Origin: Emiliania huxleyi CCMP1516
Taxonomy: Eukaryota > Haptophyta > Isochrysidales > Noelaerhabdaceae
NCBI RefSeq assembly: GCF_000372725.1
Contig: NW_005201613.1
Coordinates: forward strand, 106,676-170,675
Direction of reading: 5' to 3'
DNA: 64,000 nucleotides
Numbering within the stretch: position 1 is the stretch's first letter; every line of letters starts with the position of its first letter. The notes under the pieces are model-generated. The model was not told the origin of the DNA, did no database searches, and saw only the letters and a program-made list of their open reading frames with translations. Positions 10,879 through 21,377 of this stretch are shown in pieces. A program made the position numbers and the translations under genes.

Positions 10879-11325
10879 ATGCTGCTCGCGCTCGGCTCAC
10901 TCCCACGCGATCTCGCCCTCGCGCGCGAGACGCTCCTCGCTGCACTGCCCGACGGCGGCGGCGACTCGGCAAAGTCGCACACGCTCACGTCCCTCTTCGA
11001 GGAGCGCATCGCGCCCGAGGAGCCGGCCATCTGGGAGAGCGAGCAGCCGGCCGAGGAGCGGGCCGAGAGCCTCGTCCGGCTCTCTCTCGGGCTGGACGCG
11101 CTCGAAGCGGAGGCGTGTGGGCCGCTGCTGGCGGGCGGCTCGCCCACCGCAGCAGATGGCCTGATCTTCCCGTCGTTTTGCCTCTACTACGAGGCGCTGC
11201 CCTCTCACTTTGGGTGGGAGGAGTGGACCGACGAGGCGCTCTTCTACAGGCGGCCGCGACTGCACGCCTGGTTTGAGCTGCTGAGGACGGAGACAGGCGC
11301 GGGGCGGCGGCGGATGGATGGATGA
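10879..11325 (+). CDS. Orphan glutathione S-transferase C-terminal-domain protein
   Basis: The frame matches the all-helical C-terminal half of a GST: a helix pair near residues 1-75, then SLGLDALEAEACGPLLAGG, the N-capping block SPTAADGLIFPSF and a closing PRLHAWFELLR helix. The thioredoxin-like N-terminal half is absent, and there is no room for it because a minus-strand gene starts at 10737. An ATCTAG splice-like sequence lies just before the first ATG, so a distant upstream exon is conceivable but not seen. It could be a stand-alone GST_C protein or a decayed GST remnant. Confidence 0.5.
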   Translation: MLLALGSLPRDLALARETLLAALPDGGGDSAKSHTLTSLFEERIAPEEPAIWESEQPAEERAESLVRLSLGLDALEAEACGPLLAGGSPTAADGLIFPSFCLYYEALPSHFGWEEWTDEALFYRRPRLHAWFELLRTETGAGRRRMDG

Positions 11326-12909
11326 GACGAAGCATCATCGTCGACGCCCGTGCCGTTATATAGGCATCCCGGTGGGTGACGTCGAGAGGCGGGTCCGCGG
11401 CGCGACGTCTCAGCTCAGCTTCGAATGGGCGCGCGTGCCGACCGGGGGGTTGACGCGAGGCCGTGGCGCATGTCACGCGGCCGCGTGACGCTCTCCATAG
11501 GCGACTCCGGTGCCGACCCGCTCGCGCCGAGGCATCAGTGGCTTCGAGTGATCGTCCCGCGATACAGGGCGTTGCGTGGCAGTGCAGGGTCTCTCGGCAG
11601 GGGGTCACGTGTGGTGGGGCGTCTGTGCACTACTGTGGGGGGTTCTCCACAGTGCACAGTGGAGAACGAAGAACGTGAGAGCTGAGTGTGGCCGAGCGTT
11701 TTGATCTCTGGGCGTGAGTGGGCGCCCGCCCGCCGCCTCTGAGGGGGTCGGGCCCCCTAGTCTGAAAACAAAAACAAGCTTCTCTCAGTCTCTCTCTCGC
11801 GGTATACACCCGTGTGTGTAAAGGGTGTGGATGCTGGGTTGAACAAAATCGGGGGAGGGGACGCGACCCACTTCGCCACAGACGGTCCCGCGCCTCGCCG
11901 CTATGTTTGCGGCACGCCCCGCACCGTCCGCTGTGCCGCGTTTTTTGTCCGGAGTGAAAACTCCAACGCGCTCGTCGGTGGCGGCTTCCCTCAACCTGCG
12001 CCGCGCTCGGCGAACCTCGACAGCGCTTTCGGTGGCATGCAGCTCTTTGCGACAGAAGCCTGGAGTGAAGCTCCTCTGCTGCTCACACACTCTGCACAGC
12101 TGACACAGCCTACTGTGCGGCTGCCACAGCTGTGACAGCGATGGGCTCGCCCTCACTGGCCCTCAGTCACTTGTGCTGCGGCTTGTGTGAGCGACACTGC
12201 TCGGCGACTGCCGGCACACTGTGAGACCATGGGTGTGAGGTAAAACCACGCTACCAGCGCTTGGTCACATCAGCCCTGAGGTCATATCCTTCTCCTCTGT
12301 TGATGGTAACACTTGTCTACTCGCTGGAGCCGAGCAGGAGGGCTTGGCGCACAACCCCTGTTCAACTCACCCTCCACACCCCGTAGCCGCAGAAATACGG
12401 GCGGCGCGAAATCGCACGTGTGGTAGTATGCATAAAGATTTCCCGTCGGCGCGGGAACACCTCTCTCGACTCTCGAACTCGATCTCTCCGCGCGCCGGCC
12501 TGCACGGCAGAGCTTCCACAGATCCGCGCGGGATCCGGGCCACGCAGCCCACCCCTCGCCGCTTGCTCTTTCTACTTCTAGATCTAGCCATCGGCATGAA
12601 TGACGCCACTCCCCTTCCTCTCTTGAGAGACACCGCCTGCGCTCGGCACCGGGCAACGCCTACGGTACACAAATGCGCCTGCGGGCGGACCCTCACAGCT
12701 CACAGAGATGCTGACGTATGTGTGCGCGCGGGCCCGTGGCCACGCGCATTTTTGCACGGGAGGATCGTGCAAGAGGCCAAGAGCGCACCGGAGAGGCAGC
12801 GCACGCTCCCGGCCAGCCCCCCCCCCCCCCCCCCGCGCTGCTTGCATCTTTTTTCAGACACGTCTCCCATGAGGTCCCGCTGCGCGGCGACCTGGCGGCG
12901 CCGGTGCGT
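11326..12909. other. 1.6-kb gene-poor stretch
   Basis: No gene supported. A near-perfect 26-bp palindrome lies at 11642-11667 (GTTCTCCACAGTG facing CACAGTGGAGAAC, one mismatch). A pure C run sits near 12819-12835. Several 100-aa open frames exist on both strands, but their composition is that of shadows. Confidence 0.4.
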
Positions 12910-13888
12910 TTACTGCGCGGGCGAGGTGAAGGTGTGGCCAAAGCCGTTGCAGCCGTTCGTGGCGTTTGCCGCGTCGTAGATGGCGGAGGTGTCTTCCAAG
13001 AGGGCCGAAACCGAGTCGGACCCGTCGTACACGCTGATACAATAGCCAAAGCCGCTGCCGCTCGTGTGCCACTCGACCTTGCTGTACTGGCTCGGGTAGT
13101 ACAGGTCTTCGGCCGAGTTTTGCATGAGCACCCAGCCGTCTCCATAGGCCTCGATGCGGTAGATAGTGGTGCCCCGCGTCGCGTGGACCGACTCCCACGC
13201 GCCGTTCGAGATGGTGAGCGTCGCTCCAAAGTTGGTCGCCCATGTGCCACGGATCGGGAGCTCATAGGCAGTCAGGAGTGAGTGCGAGAACCGGCCGCCG
13301 CAGCCGTGCGTGGCGTTGGCCGCGTCGTAGAGCTCGCTCGTGTCCGCGAGCAAGGCCTGCGAGGCGTGATCCAGTCCGTAGATCGAGTCGCAGTAGCCCC
13401 AACCGCCGCCGGGCAGCGAGTGGAACTCGGTCTTGAGGTACTTGCTCGGGTTGTACGTGTCCTCGGCCGGCATCTGCAGCACTGCAAAGCTCGGCTCGTA
13501 CGTCTCGATCCTCTTGACGGTGGTGCCCCACGAACAGACATCGTACCTGCAAAGGCGGGCAGAGGAAAGGTCGGCTGTCGCGGAGGCGGTGCGGTGCGCG
13601 ATTTCCGGTAAAGCTCAATACGAGAGGGCGGCGCGCGCGCCAGAGTTCGTCGGTGACGGTCAGGTAGCAGCCATAGTTCGAGAGCCACGTGCCGGCGAGA
13701 GGCATGTGAACATGCTCCTCATCGTCATCGTCCCCACGGTTCGCAAGGCCGCCGGCGAGGCCACCGGCAAGGCCACCGACGCAGAGAAGGCCGACTACGC
13801 TCAGGGTGATGAGCCCCTTCCGCGACGACTTCGCCGCCTCCTCTTTCACGTTGACCTCTACCCCAATCTCGGCATCGCTGGCGACCAT
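12910..13888 (-). CDS. Type II membrane protein with two repeats of an unrecognised extracellular domain
   Basis: Exons 13641-13888 and 12910-13546 are separated by a 94-nt GC-AG intron in phase 2. A 25-residue cytoplasmic tail is followed by a span rich in Gly (LITLSVVGLLCVGGLAGG), an Asp run, then two tandem units of about 105 aa. Each begins GTW(L/A)(S/T)N(Y/F)G and passes through GTT(V/I).RIE.Y, (L/V)LMQ or VLQM, AED.Y.PS(K/Q)Y and a GFGYC or GWGYC block. Each ends in DTS.(L/I)YDAANAT(H/N)GC. Conserved Cys and Trp suggest a disulfide-bonded lectin-like or beta-rich fold facing the lumen or cell surface. I do not recognise a named family. The splice join is supported because it makes repeat 1 align with repeat 2 (ELWYDVCSWGTT beside GAWESVHATRGTT). 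Confidence 0.7.
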
Positions 13889-14042
13889 ATGTGCGCAGGC
13901 GAAAGTGGTGACGACGCCCCGACTCTGGGCTGCAAAATGTGCCCGTCATTCAACAGTTGGACAACCTCGCACATCACCTTTGCTCGTTCGCCGTAATCGG
14001 CGATGTGCGCTGTGCGCGGCGTTTGGGGCGATGGGGGGCGTG

Positions 14043-14497
14043 TTGGGCTCGGCGAGGTTTTCCTCTCGCACCCCGTCTGTTTTCCTTTCCTTTTTTCTCT
14101 ACAACACCCTCTCTTTCCCTCTCTCTTTTCGGAAAACTCCGAGACTCTTCTTCCAAACTCCGTGGAAATCGTCAAATTTTGGGCTCTGAGCCGAGTCTGA
14201 GGCTGGTTTGGGCCCAAAATCAGCCAAATTTTAGGCCAAATCGGCAAAATGCCGGGAATTTTGCGGAGAACCCGTGCATACCTGGAATTTACCCTGCGAC
14301 CGCCTGGGTATTTTGTCGATTTCCTCAATTTTGCCTCAGATTTTGCCCCAGACCAGCTCTCAGACTCAGGGAAAACAGCGAGTTTCCAGAATGGAGCACC
14401 AAACACCCTCTGTTTTCCCTGGAAATTTCCGGAAACGCAAAGTGCTGGGGACCCTCTGTTTTCCTTTTTGTTTTCCGGAAAACCTCGCCGAGCCCAA
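14043..14497. mobile_element. Non-autonomous DNA transposon (MITE), 455 bp, 8-bp TSD
   Basis: Perfect 21-bp terminal inverted repeats start TTGGGCTCGGCGAGG at 14043 and end with the complement at 14497. They are flanked by identical 8-bp direct repeats GGGGCGTG at 14035-14042 and 14498-14505. The interior has no transposase and is rich in short TTTTCC/GGAAAA and AATTTTG blocks. An 8-bp duplication is known for hAT and P superfamilies; family inside that group is not determinable here. Intact ends and target duplication imply a fairly recent insertion. Confidence 0.85.
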
Positions 14498-14596
14498 GGG
14501 GCGTGTTATGTCAGGCGTCAGGGGTGTATGTGGGCACAGCAGAGCTCACTCAACGCACGGTTTGTTCGTCGCGACACACAACAACATTCAACCTCG

Positions 14597-14696
14597 CTGA
14601 GTGTTTAGGCGCCTAAACGAAAGGCAGAATCTGTACTGTTATTATTATCTCCTGAGTGTTTAGGCGCCTAAACGAAAGGCAGAATCTGTACTGTTA
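14597..14696. repeat. Two 45-bp direct repeats, each with palindrome TTTAGGCGCCTAAA
   Basis: Copy 1 is 14597-14641 and copy 2 is 14652-14696, a 55-bp period with a different 10-bp spacer. Each holds the perfect 14-bp palindrome TTTAGGCGCCTAAA (14604-14617 and 14659-14672), followed by CGAAAGGCAGAATCTGTACT. The arrangement could be a duplicated dimer-binding site or excision debris; no gene is attached clearly. Confidence 0.8.
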
Positions 14697-15194
14697 ACAG
14701 TACTGCGGACCACAGACGTCAGCTCCGAGGAGCAGAAGCCCGCGAAAAGAAAGAAACAATCCAGCCCCGGCCTAGGGAGGGATGGGACAGCACAGGCAGA
14801 GTCAGACCCCCAAGGATTCTCATAAATAGATAAATACAACGGACATCCCAAGCTAGGGCTGGGTCGAGGACAGACACGTCCCCACCTTTGCAGGATTTTG
14901 CAAAAGCGAGGGGGGAGGGCGCATCGCCGCGCGGAGGAGAGGGCTGGGCACAGGGCACAGGGGATCTCTCTCGCATAGGATATGCACTCGGCGGCACGAG
15001 GGCAAGGCTGGGCGTCCTATGTTTGTGCTCCCCCCCGGACCCCTCGCTCTCGGGCACTAACCATCTGACCACTCATCGACGGGGCTTGGCGAGCGATAAG
15101 GGACAAAATTCTTTTCGGCTTGCGGCGGCTTTCGCCGCCAGTGCCGGCCACTCTGCGCTGCCATCAGCAAGCAGCAGCTCATTGCTGGCCACTC
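14697..15194. other. Upstream region of the PDZ gene
   Basis: No other gene recognised. It begins with the short palindrome CTGTTAACAG (14692-14701). The 3' part is presumed promoter and leader of the gene at 15195. Confidence 0.3.
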
Positions 15195-17195
15195 ATGGAC
15201 GACCTCCTCCCCGACCTGACCGCCCTCGACGCGACGCACGCGCGTATCGAGCAGAGAGTCCGCGAGAGCTCGCGTGACGTCTCCCCAGTATTCCCACCAC
15301 CGCCCGCCGCCGCAGCCACATGGAGCGCTCTTGTAGAGCAGAGCGGCGAGAGCGAGGAGGGCGTTGTCACCAGCGGAGGCGTCGACAGTGCACCTCAGGG
15401 GCGCGCATCGCTCGCCTCCATTTCTCTCAGCTCAGGGCGCGCGGAGCTCAGCACCAGCAGCGTCGAAGACGAGGGCGCGGGCGCGGCTGCGGCGGTCGCT
15501 GCAGGCCGCGCCGCCGCCGCGGAAGCCGCCGCCGCGGCGGAGGCGGCGGAGGCGGCGGCGGGGGTGGCGGCGGCGGCCGCGTCCGCGTCCGCCGCCGCGC
15601 CCACGCCCAGTGGTGGCACGCCAGCCGGCCGCGCCGATGCGAACGACGTGGTCGGCGTGCGCCTGAGCCGCGACTCGGGCGGTCTCTTCCGGCTGGTGCT
15701 CAAGCGAGCCGAGTCGGGCGAGGTGTACATTGGGGCGCTGCTGCCCTCCGACTCTGGTGACGGGCGCGCGCTGTTGCGGGAGGGCGAGGTCGTGGCTGCG
15801 ATCGACGGCCTCACGGCCGGGGCGGCTGGCTTTGAGGGGCTGTTGGCGCACGTCAAGGCGGCGGAGCAGAGCATCTTGCTGGAGGTGCGGCGGCGGCGGC
15901 AGCCGCAGGAGGAGGGCGGCGCGGTTCTCGCACATGCGCTCGGGCGGCTAGGCCTCGCTCGCCTGCACCTCCCGCCTCGCGCCTCCGCCCACGCGCCTCG
16001 CGACCCGAGGGGCGGTGCGGATGATAGGCTTGGGGCAAGAGGCGGCGGCAGGCGTCGCGTCCGCCGCAGTCGAGCGCGGAATCGACCCGGCGGCGGCGGC
16101 GGGGCTGGCCGAGAATTTGCACCGCAAGGGCGAGGAGATGAAGCTGGGCTGGCAGAACGCGGCCACCCAGATCGGAGGCTGGTGGCGCGACCGAACAGAG
16201 GCGGCGCAGGAGAAGATCGAGGCGATCAAGCAGGCGGCCTGGCCTGCCGGGTCCCTCGCGTCCCCCTCGCGTCTCTGCCCCCCCCTCCCCCCCCTTCCCT
16301 CGCTGTGTCCCGCTGGTCTCGCTTCTCTCTCCGCCCCTCCCCCGCGGCTCGTGCGCTGTGTGTGCCAGACGGCCCTCTTAAACAGGCGGCCGGGCCCGCG
16401 CTGCGAGAGACGAGCGAGGAGGTGGGGCACACGCTGCAGCAGATGCGCGAGGAGGTCGCACTCAAGGCCGAGGGCGTGCTCCACCGAGTCGCACCGCCGC
16501 CGGCGCGGCCAGGCGACCCGCCCCCTCCGCCGCGCACGCCGCCGAGTCGGCCGCTCTGCGTTGCGTGGGCGCCGACATCGGCGCCGGGCGCGGAGGCCGG
16601 AGGGGTGGGGGCGGCTGCGGCGGCGCGGGCGGCGGCGGCGCGGGCGGAGGGCGCGTCTCGCGCCGCAGCGTCCCTCTTCTCGGCGTCGGGCGGTGCGCTT
16701 GCCTCTGCGGCGCCGCTTGGCGTGGTGGCGGAAGCTCGCATCTCGAGTTTGGGATGGGGCGATGCGGGGCTCGCTCGGCGGGCGCGCTGTGCGCGGGCCA
16801 AAGGCTCGCCGACGCGTCCCAGGCGTGCGGAGTAGGCGACCCCGTGATCGACGAGGCGTTGGTGGTGGCACGCGGCGACGGCGGCGGCGGCGGCGACGGC
16901 GGCGGCGGCGGCGGCGGCGGCGGCCAGAATTACACCGAGGAGCAGCTCCTGCAGATGGACGAGGACAAACGAACGCGCGGACGATGGTAACACCCTCGAG
17001 GTCTCTCGGAGCACACCTCAGCATTGCCTCTCATAGGACGCGCTGCTGCAGATGGTGTTGCAGCAGAGCGCCGTCGAGGCGGGCCTCGCCGCGCCGGCGG
17101 CGTCCGCGCCGCCGCCGCCGGTGCTCGCGACGCAGGTGCCGCCGAGCGCGCAGCTCGAGCACGATGCGCCACCCATCGTCGCCGAAGTCGACTGA
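15195..17195 (+). CDS. PDZ-domain protein with Ala-rich linker
   Basis: The ATG at 15195 (MDDLLPDLTALDATHARIEQ) is preferred to one 75 nt upstream because the preceding residues look like leader. A Ser-rich region and a long Ala run precede a PDZ-like domain at about residues 152-232: VVGVRLSRDSGGLFRLVLKR, then GEVYIGALLPS..., LLREGEVVAAIDG and ILLEVRRR. Downstream exons encode helices (GWQNAATQIGGWWRDRTEAA, EEVGHTLQQMREEVALKAEG, NYTEEQLLQMDED, LLQMVLQQSAVEAGL) and the stop at 17193. One intron between EAIKQ and AAGPALRE has a GC donor, and its exon edges read CAG-GCGGCC at both ends. Probably a scaffold protein; partner unknown. The first and fourth junctions are not resolved. Confidence 0.55.
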
Positions 17196-17351
17196 CCCTG
17201 TCGTGTGTTGCACAGTGATCGTGGGGCGGGCGCGCGCGCTTGGTGTGGTCTTTTGCTCTTGGTGTGTTTGTCACACCTTAAAGGAACAGAGAGTGTTCGT
17301 TTTTTGTACTTTAAATGTAATCGTCATGTGAGACAGTTCCTCTCAGGATCC

Positions 17352-20300
17352 TCACGACGGACTCTCTTTCAAAGGAACCTCGTAGCAGCCGAGTTTGATG
17401 CCGTCCGGCGGCAGCGGCGCGGCTCCGACGTCCTCAACGTCGGCGACGCCTGTCCCGACGGCGATCGTGTCGTTGACGATCGATAGAGGGCGCGCAAAGA
17501 AGCCGCCGTTGGCGCGTCGTCTATAGACCATCTTGCCCCGCATGAACTTGTTACGCGCAAACGGGCTCGACCACTCCTCGAGCCAGACCAGGCACAGGTG
17601 GTACCGCTCGCCCGTGGCCACGGACTCGATCCAAGCGGAGCTCAGCCCTGAATCGCTGCCGAAACCAAAGCGGAGGGCACCGCGGCTGGCGCGCAAGCCG
17701 TCCTCGCCGTCCCACAGCTTTGCGATCGGGCCGTAGACCGCCTTGGAGCGGCCGGGGTCGTTTTTGTGCGGGCCGCGGGAATGGCGGTGAAGGGTCTGCG
17801 CCTCGAGGCTGCTCGCCTCCCCCTCGCGCGGCTTGACCCACCAAAAGTCGAGCGCCTGCCCGCCGCCCTCGCCGGCGTCCATCGCGGTGAACATTACTAC
17901 CTGCATGCCCGCCAGCATCGAGGGGCAAGCGCCCGCCACAAGGAAGAGGGGCCTCCCTCGCACGGAGCTGCTGAGGTCGGACACCTGCGGCGCGGCGCCC
18001 GACGCGATGGCCTCGAGAAGCGGGCTCGTCCATCGGTAGTGCGACGGCCTGTTGCGGTTTGACAGGCGCGCGAGCTGCGCCTCCACCTCCGCTGGGAGCG
18101 CCCCCGCAGCGATCGGCATCGGCGCGGGCCACCGATCGGCGGCGGCGGCGCGCAGGTCTGGAGAGGACATCGAGGTGCTCATCGCGCTGCGAGGCGAGGG
18201 CTGCTTCCGCCCGACCGCCGAGTCGTCCTCCGCTGGGAGGGGCGGCGCGTCCCTCAGAGGCGGCGGAGGCGGCGGCGGCGGCGGCGGTGCCTCTGCGCCT
18301 TGCGACGGTGGCATCTCCAGTGGCGGCGACACCGGCGGCGGCGGCGGCGGCGGTGGCGCCACAGCAAGCGTCTCCTCCCGTCTGGTCGGCGGCGCCTCCT
18401 CCAGCGCAGCGAGCGAAGCGGCAGAGGCAGTCCGACCGAAGGGGCCGGTAGCGTTAGCGTCGAGGTTGCTATGCCAGCAATCTAGGCTACCGAACAGGAT
18501 TGACTCCAGCTCGCCTCCGCCGCCCGCCCGGTCGGGAGGCGTTCCTGGCGCTAGCGTGTCGGAGGCCTCCGGCGCCTCCACCTCGACCGAGATGCCGCCG
18601 CCGGGAGCCAGGGGAAACGCAAGCAGCCGACGCACGGCGCGAGTCGCGGCGGCGCTGGTCTTGTGGAAAAGCGCCGCCGCAGCTACCTCGCAGACCTGGT
18701 CGGTCACCGCCGCCTCCCGAAGAATGAGCAGCACCGCCACGGCGACCTGCCTGCGCGCCGCCGGAAGGGCCTCGATCGCGGCGGCAGCGGCATGCGCCGC
18801 CAGCTCGGCGTCGTCAGGCTCGGGAGGCGGCCGCGACTGCGGCAGTTGCAGCAGCGGCGCGGGCATCGCGCGAAGCCAGCGATCGAGGATCGCGGCGGCA
18901 AAATGCGACGGCTCCGACCCTCGCAGCGGCAAGCCCGCGTCCCACGGGTCCTCTCTCCGCCCGGCTCCCGCCCCGTGGACGCGCCCCCCCCCCTCCCCCC
19001 CGTCTCCCCCGTCCCCCTCGTGCGCGCAGAGCCGCGCCTCGAGCGCGTCCACCGCCGCCTCGTCGCGAGCCACAGAGAGGTCTTCCTCGAGCCGCCGGCC
19101 GCGCAGCGTCTTGCCGCACGCACGCACCAGGCGGAGGGCGCGCCGCGCGCCGAGGGCCTCCACGCTGCTGCCAAAGAGGTCGCAGGGGGGAGCCTGCGAC
19201 GCTGATGCCTCGACGCCTGGCAGCGGGGACGGCTCGGCGGCCGACACGAACGAGTCGCATGTCCGCTCGCCGGCGAGTGGCGGCGGGCGCGCGGCCGGCT
19301 GCCGCTCGCCGGCCGGTTCCTCGTTGGACCGAGGCTCGACGAGCAGCCAATCGCCCTCAACGCCGCAAGGCGGGGAGCCGGAGGAGCCGCGCGGCGGCGA
19401 GCCGCCGACGGTGCCGGCGGGTGCCTCGTCGCGGCCACCGCGCGGCCGGCGCAGCACGAGCGGCTCGCCGAAGCGCGCGCGCGCCGCGGCGAGCAGCGCC
19501 TGAAGGCCCAAGCTCGGTCATCTCGTGAGCTGTCGTGAACGTCTCGCCAATCCCACTCGGGTGCTCTCGCGGCGGCGCCTCCTCTTCTGACGACCACTGC
19601 GACGGCAACTCGCCGCGGCCGCCTCCGTCGGCTGCGGAGGAGGGCTGCGCTCCGGCGGAGGCCTCCGGCGCAAAGAATGGCGAGCGGAGCATCGCGGCGA
19701 TCGTGGGCGCCTCCGTCGCCTCTGGCGGAGGCAGAAAGATGGAGCGCAGCAGCCGCCACGCGTGGTGCGATGCCGGGTCTGCCGCGGCGGCGGCGGGCTC
19801 GCCAACGGCGGCGGGCTCGCCGCTGCCCTCCCACCGCGCGAGCGCGGCGTCGCTCAGGCTCGCGCCGGCCACCATCTCGTAGAGGAGGTGCGCGGCGGCG
19901 AGGGTCGAGGGCCGCACGCGAAAGGGCTCCGTGGCCAGCGGGTGCGGCCGCGGCTTGGCGAGCAGCTCGTGGTAGGGCGGGAGGCCGAGGAGCGGGAGCT
20001 CGTACTCGGAGAGGCGGCAGGCGTGCTCGTCGAGCAGCACGTTGCCTGCGTGCAGGTGCGAGGCGGGCAGCCCGCGCGCCTCGAGCGCCGCCGCCGCCGC
20101 CAAGACGCGGCGCCCGACCGACGAGGCGAGGCGGGCGGGAAGCGGGACGGCGCTGCGCTCGAGGGCGGCGTTGAGGCGGGGCGGAGCCGACCCGGAGTGG
20201 CGGCTGCTTCGCTCCGCTGCGAGCGCGGCGGCCGATGCGGCGGCGGTGAGGACGGCCGAGGCGGGATGGCTGAGCAGCGCGGTCCCATACTTGACAGAGG

Positions 20301-21346
20301 AGGGCAGCGTGGGCGTGGAGACGGCGTGCATGTGATCGCGAAGCGAGCCGCGCGGGAGGAGGCGGCGGAGGACGAGCACGCGCCGTCGCCTCGGCAGCGC
20401 CTCGGCGTGGATCGGCGGCAGCAGGCCGGGGACACCCGAGCCAGCGAGCTGCTCGAGGATCGAGTGGAACGCTCGCGGCGCGGCGCCTAACGGCGGGCGG
20501 CCCGCCGGTCGGGGAGCTGTGCGTTGAGCACCGCCCGGCTCGGCTCGCTCTCGCGCCCTCCCACAGCGGCCAGGCGGTCGGAAGCTGCAGCAGGCTCAGC
20601 AAAAGCAATGCGCGGCCGCCGTTCTCGCCGCTTCCGCCGCTTCCGCCGCTTCCGCCGAGGCCGGCGAGGCCGCCACCGCCGGTGGGCGCGAGCGCCGACG
20701 CACGGTACGGGTCGATGAGCGGCCCAGAGCGCGCAAACGACTCGTCGGCGCTCGCAGAGGCGCACAGGTACCACACCTGCGGCACGTGTGAGCTCTGAGG
20801 TTGGACACCTGCGGCAGCGGTAGCCGCCCGGGGAGAGTGTCGCACTGGCACCTTGGTGATTCGGCTGGCGCGCATGTTGCGCGAGCCCATGTGCGCAAGC
20901 TCGGTGCAGGGCCGCGGCGCAAGGAGCGAGGAGCGCTCCCGCAGGATCGCCGCCACCTCCGCCGCCTCCGCCTGCAGCGCGCTGAGCAGCGATCCAAGGA
21001 CGCGGTGCCACGAGCGGAGCTCGGCTGCGGAGGAGGCGCGAAACATGAGCGGAGCGCCGCCGGGGACGGTGATTTGGAGCGTCTCGCCGTCGGAGGCGTC
21101 GAGGCGCAAGGAAGAGTGAAGTAGCACCGCCCTCTGCTCCTTTTCCCCTCCGTCCAGCACGGCCGCAGTCCGCAGCCACGCGAGCACCTCTGTTGTGAGC
21201 ACGACGAAGCGGGCGTTCCACACGTGGAGCCACTCCGAACGCTTGAGGAGCGGGCCGGCCAGGAGTGCGCCGTCGGCGACCGCGGTGCTCGCCGTCGAAG
21301 CAAGGGACTGATCCCGCGAGTGGTCGCGCGACGCCGCCCTGGACAT
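17352..21346 (-). CDS. PH / PXK-like pseudokinase / RhoGAP-like multidomain protein
   Basis: The ATG at 21346 (MSRAASRDHSRDQ) is preferred to the one at 21379 because the repeat edge begins there. Domains in order: a PH domain (LLKRSEWLHVWNARFVVLTT ... SAAELRSWHRVLGSLL); a kinase-like domain of the PXK type (AFHSILEQLAGSGVPGLLPP, LVLRRLLPRGSLRDHM, HLHAGNVLLDEHACRLSEYE); and a RhoGAP-like helical block (DLFGSSVEAL ... ILDRWLRAMPAPLLQLPQS ... LPAARRQVAVAVLLILREAA). These are followed by Pro-rich and poly-Gly/Pro linkers and a C-terminal domain of about 170 aa (WVKPREGEASSLEAQTLHRH, SAWIESVATGERYHLCLVWL) that I do not recognise. HRD and DFG are replaced by HLHAGN and SEYE, so catalysis is unlikely. 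The RhoGAP arginine finger is not evident either. At least two introns (about 20.5 kb and 19.5 kb) are inferred from frame shifts; exact edges unresolved. Confidence 0.6.
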
Positions 21347-21377
21347 ATGTGTCTGCCAGTAGAGAACCAGAAACCGC

